The position numbers and the translations under genes were made by a program. Source: Chloroflexota bacterium (GTDB lineage: Bacteria > Chloroflexota > Dehalococcoidia > Lucifugimonadales > Lucifugimonadaceae). Taken from it: DNA of 64,000 nucleotides. The notes below the pieces were generated by a model, which saw only the letters and a list, made by a program, of their open reading frames with translations, made no database searches and had not been told where the DNA came from. The DNA lies in the NCBI GenBank assembly GCA_029262735.1, contig JAJCYY010000062.1:1-64000 (forward strand), written 5' to 3'. How positions within the stretch are numbered: the first letter of the stretch is position 1; the number at the start of each line of letters is the position of its first letter. Shown here in pieces: positions 24,530 to 31,531 of this stretch.

Positions 24530-26035
24530 CTACTGCTGCTGCCCTGCCTCGAACCAGTCGGCTAGCGCCGGGTAGAGCGAGGTGTATCGGTGATATGCGT
24601 CGTCGTAGGCTGAGGCTTTTTCGGTGTCAGGATCGGTCTGCCCGTCTGTTGTCAGCCACGCCGCTCCGGCCTCTGTGACCGATCCGAAGGCCCCGGCTCC
24701 CACCGCTGCCAGCATCGCAGCTCCCAGCGGTGCGCCCTCAGCCGGACCGACCGTCTTCAGCGGCAGGCCAAGCGCGTCGGCAAGGATCTGGCGCCATGTG
24801 TCGCTGCGCGCTCCACCGCCGACAGCGACTGCGCTATCCGGCACCGCGCCAAGCGGCCGCATCAGCTCGACCGAGTCACGCATTGCGAAGGCAACACCTT
24901 CGAGAACGGCTCGTGTCATGTGCGCCTGTGTGTGGGCAGCGTTCATCCCTGCGAAAACGCCACGTGCATTGGCGTCGCCGTGCGGCGTTCGCTCGCCTGT
25001 GAGATACGGCAGGAACGTCAGGCCGTCGCTGCCGGGCTGCACGTCGGAGGCAGCGGTCACGATCTCGTCGAAGCCAGGTGAATCGCCACTGTCCGCAAGT
25101 GTGCTTCGCCACCATGCGAGCGCGGCCCCCGCTGACAGCACGACTCCCATCAAATACCAGGTGTTCTGCTCGGCGTGGTTCATGGAGTGAATTCGCATGC
25201 CTGGATCGGCGGAAGGCTCGGCGGTTGGTGCGACGACCGCGCCGGAAGTTCCGATGGTGACGAGCATGGTGCGTGGAGCCACCACCCCGGACCCGGCCGC
25301 GGCGCATGCGTTGTCTGCGCCTCCACCGACCACCGGCGTGCCTTCGGGGACGTGTAACAGCGTTGCCGATTCGACGGTGATCTGCCCGGCAACTTCTGAG
25401 GATCGGACAACGGGAGGCAGGATCCAGGGATCAATGCCGATCTTGCTGCAGATCTCGGTCGACCAGCCAAGGCGTCGGATGTCGAACAGAAGCGTGCCCG
25501 CGGCGTCCGATGGCTCGGTGGCAAGCTCGCCGGTCATGCGGAACCTGATGTAGTCCTTGGCGAGCATGGCACCGGCGATGCGGGCAAAGTTTTCGGGCTC
25601 GTGCTGCTTGAGCCAGAGGAGCTTGGTTGCGGTGAAGCCTTCGAGCGGTGGGTTACCTGCGACCTCCATGAGCATCTCCGGGCCGACGCGGTCGAAGATG
25701 AACTCGCACTGTTCGGTTGTGCGGACGTCGTTCCAGAGGATTGCAGGGCGGACGACCTGCTGGGAGCGGTCGAGTGCGACGAGTGAGTGCATCTGGCCGG
25801 AGAGGCCGATGGCGCGGATCTGGGACGGGGATTCGAGTTGGTTGACTGTCGCGGTGACGGCGGCGATGGTCGCCTGCCACCAGTCTTCAGGGTTCTGTTC
25901 CGCCCAGCCGGGCGCGGGCACTGAGACGGATTGCGGTGAGTCAGCGGAGGCGAGGACGACGCCGTCAGCGGAGACCGCAACGGCCTTCACCGAGGAGGTG
26001 CCGACGTCTATACCGAGGTATGTGGGAGGTGGCAT
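24530..26035 (-). CDS. xylB: FGGY-family carbohydrate kinase (xylulokinase-like)
   Basis: A 501-residue sugar kinase. It shows the N-terminal ATP site YLGIDVGTSSVKAVAVSADG (about residues 5-24), GLSGQMHSLVALD (about 73-85), the ATP-site GGGADNACAAAGSG region (about 236-249), and the C-terminal AVGGGARSDTWRQILADALGLPL. MHSLVALD near the sugar site is typical of D-xylulose kinases. It phosphorylates a keto-sugar with ATP, feeding the pentose phosphate pathway. ATG 26035 was chosen because the family N-terminus begins within five residues. A TTG at 26065 would add ten unrelated residues. It is convergent with the gamma-glutamyltransferase gene and stands alone. Specificity for xylulose over other keto-sugars is likely but not certain. 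Confidence 0.88.
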   Translation of the reverse strand: MPPPTYLGIDVGTSSVKAVAVSADGVVLASADSPQSVSVPAPGWAEQNPEDWWQATIAAVTATVNQLESPSQIRAIGLSGQMHSLVALDRSQQVVRPAILWNDVRTTEQCEFIFDRVGPEMLMEVAGNPPLEGFTATKLLWLKQHEPENFARIAGAMLAKDYIRFRMTGELATEPSDAAGTLLFDIRRLGWSTEICSKIGIDPWILPPVVRSSEVAGQITVESATLLHVPEGTPVVGGGADNACAAAGSGVVAPRTMLVTIGTSGAVVAPTAEPSADPGMRIHSMNHAEQNTWYLMGVVLSAGAALAWWRSTLADSGDSPGFDEIVTAASDVQPGSDGLTFLPYLTGERTPHGDANARGVFAGMNAAHTQAHMTRAVLEGVAFAMRDSVELMRPLGAVPDSAVAVGGGARSDTWRQILADALGLPLKTVGPAEGAPLGAAMLAAVGAGAFGSVTEAGAAWLTTDGQTDPDTEKASAYDDAYHRYTSLYPALADWFEAGQQQ

Positions 26036-26154
26036 TTGAGTCTCAATTCGCCGAGTCGTTCTCAATCACGGACACCAATCCCACGGTAGCGTACCCCACC
26101 ATCCGGCCTTGGTATCATGTGCCAGCATGACGGATCTCAGCAGGGAAATATTTC

Positions 26155-26763
26155 ATGACCACCCAGAAACTCAGACTTTTGGAAAACCACGAAGCCGACC
26201 GCCTTGGCCAGACCATGTCAGCGGCATTTTTCAACGACCCGCTGATGCAGTACATGGAGCCCGATGAGACAAAGCGGCTCAAAAAGGGCAACTGGTTCAT
26301 GTCGAAGGGCATTGGCTACTGTGCGAGATGGGGTGAAGTCCATACTGACGATGAATTCAGGGGTGGCGCGGCCTGGCTAATGCCGGGTAACACCACGATG
26401 TCAACGATGCGGATTCTCCGGGTCGGACTGTGGCAGATGCCATTCCGGCTGGGTCTCGGAGCATTCTCAAGGTTTAACAAACTCGATAGCGCGACCAGCA
26501 AGGTCCACAAGAAACATGTGCCCGGAGAACACTGGTACTTGCTTTTGCTCGGGACACCCCCCGAGCACCAGGGAAGTGGAGTCGGATCGGCTGGAATCGA
26601 GATAGGAGCCGGAAAGGCGGCACAAGCCGGACTGCCTGCTTACCTGGAGACCATGACCGAGAGCAATGTTGAGTACTACACGAAGCGTGACTTCAAGGTC
26701 GTGGAAGAGTTCATGATCGACGACCACCTCAAGACGTGGGCGATGGTCAGGCAACCGGGCTAA
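26155..26763 (+). CDS. GNAT family N-acetyltransferase
   Basis: A 202-residue acetyltransferase. The acetyl-CoA-binding core is LLLLGTPPEHQGSGVGSAGIEIGAGKAAQAG (about residues 124-154), with the Q-x-x-G-x-G loop HQGSGVG. YLETMTESNVEYYTKRDFKVVEEF (about 157-180) is the usual strand-helix-strand end. The N-terminus has an aromatic/basic region with FFNDPLMQYMEPDE. It is divergent from the kinase at 24530. Substrate unknown. Confidence 0.88.
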   Translation: MTTQKLRLLENHEADRLGQTMSAAFFNDPLMQYMEPDETKRLKKGNWFMSKGIGYCARWGEVHTDDEFRGGAAWLMPGNTTMSTMRILRVGLWQMPFRLGLGAFSRFNKLDSATSKVHKKHVPGEHWYLLLLGTPPEHQGSGVGSAGIEIGAGKAAQAGLPAYLETMTESNVEYYTKRDFKVVEEFMIDDHLKTWAMVRQPG

Positions 26764-26820
26764 CACTTCCATGGCAGGAGGCGGTCTTCGCTCATTGAGC
26801 GGGGCGATTGCAGGATGCAA

Positions 26821-27627
26821 CTACGGCTTTCTGCCGAGTGCCCAGAACCACGCCAGCAGGTACCAGGCATCGGGATTGTCTGCCCATGCTTCGATATCCT
26901 GCGCGATCGTTTCGATTTTTTCGGCAGTCGCAAAGCCGCTATCGACAGCCTGTCTAACGAAATCAGGCTCACGGATTCGATCAGGCCACGTTGCAGCCTG
27001 TTGGGCCGGATCCGACGAGACATAGAATCCGCCGATTTCTATGTCTGAAAAACCTGCCTGCCGCACAAGTTGCGGTTGTGTCTTCGCCATGTCCGGGTGG
27101 CCACCGTTCTGCTCCCACACCTTCATGTAAAAGTCCAACCCCTCCCCGCCCAACGGCGATTGTGGCGGGTACGCATGCCATGACACGGCGCTGCTGCCAA
27201 CCGCTATGATGCCGCCGGATTTCAGGACTCGATGCCACTCTTTTAGGGCTTGAATCGGATTCGGGATGTGTTCGAGCACTGCAAACGAGAAGACAACGTC
27301 GAATGTGCTGTCGTCGTAGTCGAGGTGCAGCGCGTCACCCTGCAGGAACTCGACGTTTGCAATTCCAGCCTCCAGCGCCGCGCTGTTCGCCAGTTCGACG
27401 TACGGTTGACCGATTTCGACACCGGTCACTTTTCCGGGAGCAACGGCCTCGGCGATACCGAGGGTGATTGTTCCTGGTCCGGGTCCCGCATCCAGCACAC
27501 GCATTCCCGGCTTGAGGTGCGGTAGCAGCCAGTTGGCATGGCTCTGGGCGGAACGTTCGTTCAGTCCAGCGAACGCGGGATTCTTGTAACCGTGGGTGTA
27601 GACAGGGGCTTTTCGTTCGTTAGTCAT
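26821..27627 (-). CDS. Class I SAM-dependent methyltransferase
   Basis: A 268-residue methyltransferase of the UbiE-like group. The SAM motif I is VLDAGPGPGTITLGIAEAV (about residues 43-61). The acidic residue of motif II is in VTGVEIGQPYVELA, and motif III-like FDVVFSFAVLEHIPNPIQALKEWHRVLKSGGII is at about 109-141. ATG 27627 has GAGAGG upstream; the longer frame to 27726 would run into the neighbouring gene. It is paralogous to the methyltransferase at 36409. It lies 95 bases after the double-SDR gene on the same strand. The methyl acceptor is unknown. Confidence 0.88.
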   Translation of the reverse strand: MTNERKAPVYTHGYKNPAFAGLNERSAQSHANWLLPHLKPGMRVLDAGPGPGTITLGIAEAVAPGKVTGVEIGQPYVELANSAALEAGIANVEFLQGDALHLDYDDSTFDVVFSFAVLEHIPNPIQALKEWHRVLKSGGIIAVGSSAVSWHAYPPQSPLGGEGLDFYMKVWEQNGGHPDMAKTQPQLVRQAGFSDIEIGGFYVSSDPAQQAATWPDRIREPDFVRQAVDSGFATAEKIETIAQDIEAWADNPDAWYLLAWFWALGRKP

Positions 27628-27722
27628 TTCTTGCCTCTCGAAACGTGGAAGCTGCCGACGTTCTGGGACCACTGGCCGGGTCGACATTCGTATCAGACAA
27701 CTAACGACTCGGGCAATAACCC

Positions 27723-29555
27723 TCACCCGTCCTGCGGAGGCGCCGGGTTTACCAGGTCGAGGCCTATTGTCTCGGGGATTATTCCGGCGAGTTCCTCCAC
27801 TGTCCAGCGGCCGTCTTTGTGGATTGAGCGCTGCGGCTCCGGGTGGTTCATGACGCTGACCCGGTTGCCGACGGTATGGAAGATCATGCCGGTCACGTCG
27901 GCGGCTTCGTCCGAGGCGAGCCAGGCGATCATCGGCGCAACGTCGTCGGGGTCGTTGGTCAGTGTGCCCTCGGGCGGCGGCAAGAATTCACCACCTCTGC
28001 GCGCCCTTGCCGTATCCGGCACACTGTCCGTCATGCGCGTCGCCGCTCCGGGCGAGATGGCGTTTGCGGTGACCCCGAAACGGGCGAGGTCCTTTGCAAC
28101 AACTCTCGTAAATCCTGCGATGCCGTCCTTCGCCGCGCCGTAGTTCGCCTGCCCGCCGTACCCATAGAGACCAGAGACCGAGCTAAAGGTGATGATGCGG
28201 CCTGTGCCCTGCTCCTTGAAGACCTGCGACGCCGGTTGCACGACCGAGAAAGTGCCCTTGAGGTGAACGGCGATCACGTCGTCCCACTCCTGTTCGGTCA
28301 TGTTGAAGATCATTCGGTCCCGCAGGATGCCTGCCGCGGTGACGACGATATCCAGCCGTCCGAAGGTGTCGATGGCGGTCTTGACGATGTTTGCGCCGCC
28401 TTCCATCTCGGCGACGCTCTCGTAACAGGCGACGGCATTTCCACCGAGCTCGCTGATCTCCTCGACGACCATCGCTGCGGGCGATGTGTCGTTGCCCGCG
28501 CCGTCGAGCGCAGCGCCGATATCAGCGACAACTACCGATGCGCCTTCGGCAGCCAGCTTTTTCGCAACGCCGCGGCCAATTCCGCGCCCCGCACCGGTAA
28601 CCACTGCTACTTTGCCGGTCAGCCGCTTCGCAGGGCCGGGTTTCTGGCCGAGATCTTTTTCCGGAACGAGATAGCGGGGCGTGAGGCGGTCGAGCTCAGG
28701 CAGTTCCCAGCGGCCGGGCGGGTTCGGGTTGTAGATGGTCTTGACCCGGCGCGGGAGCGAGAGGTGCGTGACTGTGCCGCCGTAGACGAGAAAGACCTGC
28801 CCGTTTATCGGCGCAGAGTAGTCAGAAGCGAGAAAAGCAACGAATGGTGCAACGTCTTCCGGCTCCCATGCCATCTCGCCCTTTGCAGGCATCAGACCTT
28901 GCTCTCGCAGTGCGTCTTTCGCTTTGTCAGGTATCGATTCGATCATGCGGGTTGCGGCGCGTGGAGCGATGGAGTTCGAGGTGACGCCGTACTTGCCGAG
29001 GTCTTTGGCGAGAACCTTGGTGAAGCCTGCGATGCCGGATTTGGCCGCGCCGTAGTTGGCCTGCCCTGCAAAGCCGACGAGGCCGGATTCGGAGGAGAAG
29101 GTGATGATGCGGCCGCCTCGCTGCTTGCGGAAGATGGGCGCGGCGTGACGGGCGACGGATGCGGTGCCCTTGAGGTGAACGGCGATAACGTCGTCCCACT
29201 CCTGCTCGGTCATGTTGTAGATCATTCGGTCGCGCAGGATTCCTGCGGCGGTGACGACGATGTCGATGCGGCCGAAGGTGTCGACGGCGGCTTCGACGAT
29301 GCGCTGTCCGCCGTCCCACGTTGCGACGGATTCGAGCACGGGCGCAGCTTCGCCACCGGCGGCTTTGATGGCGGCGACCGTTTCATCTGCAGGTGCTCCC
29401 GAGGCCGCGCTTCCGTCGATGGCGACTCCGGCGTCGTTGACGATGACCTTCGCTCCGTTACGGGCGAGTTCTTCAGCGACGGCACGGCCGATGCCGCGGC
29501 CTGCGCCGGTGACGACGGCGACTTTTCCTGAGAGTGCGGCGTTGGGTTCTGGCAT
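27723..29555 (-). CDS. Double SDR protein (tandem 3-hydroxyacyl-CoA dehydrogenase-like domains)
   Basis: A 610-residue protein made of two complete SDR domains of about 300 residues each. Each has GAGRGIGR (about 17-24 and 320-327), an NMTEQEWDDVIAVHLKGT block, and intact SS and YGAAK catalytic motifs (ANYGAAKSG and ANYGAAKDG). The two halves are very similar, pointing to internal duplication and fusion. The nearest known layout is the two dehydrogenase domains of fungal peroxisomal multifunctional enzyme 2, where hot-dog hydratase domains follow. Here two MaoC hot-dog genes lie just upstream on the same strand, supporting (R)-3-hydroxyacyl-CoA dehydrogenase activity. This function is inferred from context. 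Confidence 0.88.
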   Translation of the reverse strand: MPEPNAALSGKVAVVTGAGRGIGRAVAEELARNGAKVIVNDAGVAIDGSAASGAPADETVAAIKAAGGEAAPVLESVATWDGGQRIVEAAVDTFGRIDIVVTAAGILRDRMIYNMTEQEWDDVIAVHLKGTASVARHAAPIFRKQRGGRIITFSSESGLVGFAGQANYGAAKSGIAGFTKVLAKDLGKYGVTSNSIAPRAATRMIESIPDKAKDALREQGLMPAKGEMAWEPEDVAPFVAFLASDYSAPINGQVFLVYGGTVTHLSLPRRVKTIYNPNPPGRWELPELDRLTPRYLVPEKDLGQKPGPAKRLTGKVAVVTGAGRGIGRGVAKKLAAEGASVVVADIGAALDGAGNDTSPAAMVVEEISELGGNAVACYESVAEMEGGANIVKTAIDTFGRLDIVVTAAGILRDRMIFNMTEQEWDDVIAVHLKGTFSVVQPASQVFKEQGTGRIITFSSVSGLYGYGGQANYGAAKDGIAGFTRVVAKDLARFGVTANAISPGAATRMTDSVPDTARARRGGEFLPPPEGTLTNDPDDVAPMIAWLASDEAADVTGMIFHTVGNRVSVMNHPEPQRSIHKDGRWTVEELAGIIPETIGLDLVNPAPPQDG

Positions 29556-29670
29556 TGTGTGTGGTCCTGTGGGTGCAAGGAAGTTGGGATGAGCGATGGA
29601 GGGATACGAAGACGCAGTTTACCTTCGTGATGGGAGGAGCGAAGGCGTTGGCGCTATTCCGGAAAGAAAG

Positions 29671-29725
29671 CCGCCTTCCGCCAGAACGAGGCAATCGATC
29701 AGATGCGACACAAGTCGGGCGAAGA
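29671..29725 (-). repeat. Repeat family E, copy 2 (inverted)
   Basis: On the minus strand it reads TCTTCGCCCGACTTGTGT, then a GATTGCC block and CTGGCGGAAGGCGG. It matches copy 1 in block order and spacing. It lies in the gap between the MaoC pair and the double-SDR gene. Confidence 0.55.
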
Positions 29726-29796
29726 GAAAGAGAAAAAATCCGTTCTGTACTTCCCTTCGCAAGAGAAGGGAGAGAGCGGTGACATCACGTATTCGC

Positions 29797-30255
29797 TCAA
29801 CGCCGCGGCAGCTCCACCAGCGCTGTTCCCGGTGTTGTGACTGTGCCTGCTTCGTCCTCCAGGCTCAGCTCTAGCTCTACCAGGCCAGCGTCTGCTTCGA
29901 CTCGTTTGCCGATCACGCGGCCGCGACAGGTCTTCTTGCCGATGTAGTCAATGCCGCGGTACTGCACCGAAAACTCTCGCATCCAGCCGGAGTCGCCGAG
30001 CCAGTCGGTGATCAGTTGCGCCAGCCACGCGCTCTTGAGCGCTCCGTGGATGATTACGGCGTCGTGGCCCGCTTTTTGCGCCACGTCCTTGTCGTAGTGA
30101 ATCGGCTGGAAGTCACCGGATGCGCCTGCATACATGACCAGCTGGCGTGTGTCCGGATTGACCTCAAGCGGCGGAATCTCATCGCCCTCGCTGATGTCCT
30201 CGTACCACAGGGTTTTTAGTTTGCCGGGAGATGGAACGTGTTGTGACATGCTCAT
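29797..30255 (-). CDS. MaoC-like hot-dog dehydratase
   Basis: A 152-residue hot-dog protein with the MaoC/R-hydratase signature YAGASGDFQPIHYDKDVAQKAG (about residues 41-62). It contains the catalytic Asp/His pair (D-x-x-x-x-H) followed by IIHGALKSAWLAQLITDW. It would hydrate or dehydrate an enoyl-CoA or (R)-3-hydroxyacyl-CoA. The start codon overlaps the stop of the upstream hot-dog gene (ATGA), so the two are made together and probably form a heteromeric hydratase. Confidence 0.88.
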   Translation of the reverse strand: MSMSQHVPSPGKLKTLWYEDISEGDEIPPLEVNPDTRQLVMYAGASGDFQPIHYDKDVAQKAGHDAVIIHGALKSAWLAQLITDWLGDSGWMREFSVQYRGIDYIGKKTCRGRVIGKRVEADAGLVELELSLEDEAGTVTTPGTALVELPRR

Positions 30256-30749
30256 ACCGTTCCCACGAGCGTGCTGCCCGTTTCCGGATCAGGCTCACCA
30301 AACGTGATCGTCGTCGTCTCTTGCACCGCAACCGTCTGCCCAAGCTGGTTGGTGTAGGTAATCTCCTGCACCTTGAACAGCATCTCGCCAATCCGGCCGG
30401 TCTTGGTGAACAGGTCCTTCAGCAACCGAGTAACGGTTACGGAGTCACCGACCCGCACTGGTTGATAGAAGCGGTAGTTGCTGCCTGCGTCGAGGATGTG
30501 GGCGAACGGCTCAGGGAATGCTTTTGTGGTGCTGCCGGGGAGGAGCGACCGGAGGAACGTTGGCGGTGCGATGAGACCGCCGAACGCGGAGTCTCGTGCG
30601 GCGACTTCGTCTGAGTAGAGTGGATTCGCATCGACGATCGCGCAGACGAAGCGGGCGACGTCGAACCGGGTGATCTCGTAGGTGATCGGTTCAGACGAGA
30701 CTCCGATGTGGGACCGCATCTCATCTGTGATTGTCGTGGAGTCTGTCAT
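30252..30749 (-). CDS. MaoC N-terminal-type hot-dog dehydratase subunit
   Basis: A 165-residue protein of the FAS1-like/MaoC N-terminal hot-dog family. It shows HIGVSSEPITYEITRFDVARFVCAIVDANPLYSDEVAAR and GGLIAPPTFLRSLLPG (about residues 55-70), with no obvious catalytic Asp-His pair. Such subunits usually pair with a catalytic MaoC subunit, here the overlapping next gene. It is the first gene of the leftward acyl-CoA module that continues to the double-SDR protein. Confidence 0.85.
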   Translation of the reverse strand: MTDSTTITDEMRSHIGVSSEPITYEITRFDVARFVCAIVDANPLYSDEVAARDSAFGGLIAPPTFLRSLLPGSTTKAFPEPFAHILDAGSNYRFYQPVRVGDSVTVTRLLKDLFTKTGRIGEMLFKVQEITYTNQLGQTVAVQETTTITFGEPDPETGSTLVGTV

Positions 30750-30753
30750 GCTT

Positions 30754-30824
30754 TTCTTCGCCCGATTTTTTCTTCGCCCGACTTGAGTGGTGATCGATGG
30801 ATTGGTCAGTGCTGGCGGAAGCCG
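30754..30824 (+). repeat. Repeat family E, copy 3
   Basis: TCTTCGCCCGACTTGAGTGG, GATTGGTCAGTGCTGGCGG and AAGCCGG in the same order as copy 1. The first block is partly duplicated in tandem (TCTTCGCCCGATTTTT at 30754). Confidence 0.65.
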
Positions 30825-30891
30825 GTTTCACGCGGCAGGGTTCGGTGAGGACAATCCTGACGCGACCGCCAGTTTAACGCGAACTCTGTTG

Positions 30892-30910
30892 AAAGTAGGA
30901 AGCCTACTTT
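30892..30910. terminator. Hairpin at the stop codon of the membrane-protein gene
   Basis: AAAGTAGG/CCTACTTT form an 8-bp stem with a 3-base loop that overlaps the stop codon at 30904. There is no long T-run on either strand, so terminator function is uncertain. Confidence 0.3.
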
Positions 30911-31491
30911 TTCCTGCGGTTGCGGCCTCTTCTGCGACGGCTGCTCACCAGCGGGGATTCACCCTTCTTCGACTTTACGGCCCCGTTTGCAACTGGCTCT
31001 TCCTGTTTCTTGAAACGCTTGCGGGCGTTGCGGCCCGAGCGCGTGCCGTCTGAGCCTGCGTTTCGTTTCGCAGTACCAGCAGTCCAGCCTGGCTTGCGGT
31101 CACGGCCGAAGAAGAGTGAAACAGATGAGGCCATTGAGAAGATGAGCGAGGGACCGTAGAAGAGGCCGAACGTAGGCAACGATACTGCGGCGAAGCCCAC
31201 CAGCACGACGGTTGCAGCTGCCGAGTTGATTTTGTGGCTGCGCAGCCGCGGTCCGGGTGCCTGCGGCAGCGCGATCAGGGGCGTGGCGAGCACAAACACC
31301 GGCAGAATGAGCAGGATGAGAATGATGGCGCCATCGCGTTCGATCAGCGACACATCGCTGCCGTCCACGCGCTGGGCGATCGGTGCGAACGTCAGCGCAA
31401 TGCTCACTATCAGAGCAGAGATCAGTGCTGAGATCGCAAAGAAGTAGGACCTGTCGAGGCGGCTGAACCACCTCAGTGCGTTGAGAATCAT
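30904..31491 (-). CDS. Multi-pass membrane protein with basic C-terminal tail
   Basis: A 195-residue protein with about four hydrophobic segments (about residues 16-38, 54-76, 88-108 and 111-125). A strongly basic, Lys/Arg-rich cytoplasmic tail follows (about 125-195) and ends in SSRRRRGRNRRKK. No family was recognised. ATG 31491 was chosen because an upstream start at 31584 would overlap the helicase gene and add unrelated residues. It lies 40 bases after the helicase gene on the same strand and may be co-transcribed. The basic tail suggests nucleic acid or ribosome contact, which is a guess. Confidence 0.65.
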   Translation of the reverse strand: MILNALRWFSRLDRSYFFAISALISALIVSIALTFAPIAQRVDGSDVSLIERDGAIILILLILPVFVLATPLIALPQAPGPRLRSHKINSAAATVVLVGFAAVSLPTFGLFYGPSLIFSMASSVSLFFGRDRKPGWTAGTAKRNAGSDGTRSGRNARKRFKKQEEPVANGAVKSKKGESPLVSSRRRRGRNRRKK

Positions 31492-31531
31492 TTGAGCCAG
31501 TTGGTGCGGGCTGTGCTGTAGGCGACGGTGG

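Noticed and set aside
28000-29500. Long rightward frame (562 codons) opposite the double-SDR gene
   Set aside because: It is a GC-rich antisense shadow of the SDR coding sequence, with no motifs of its own.
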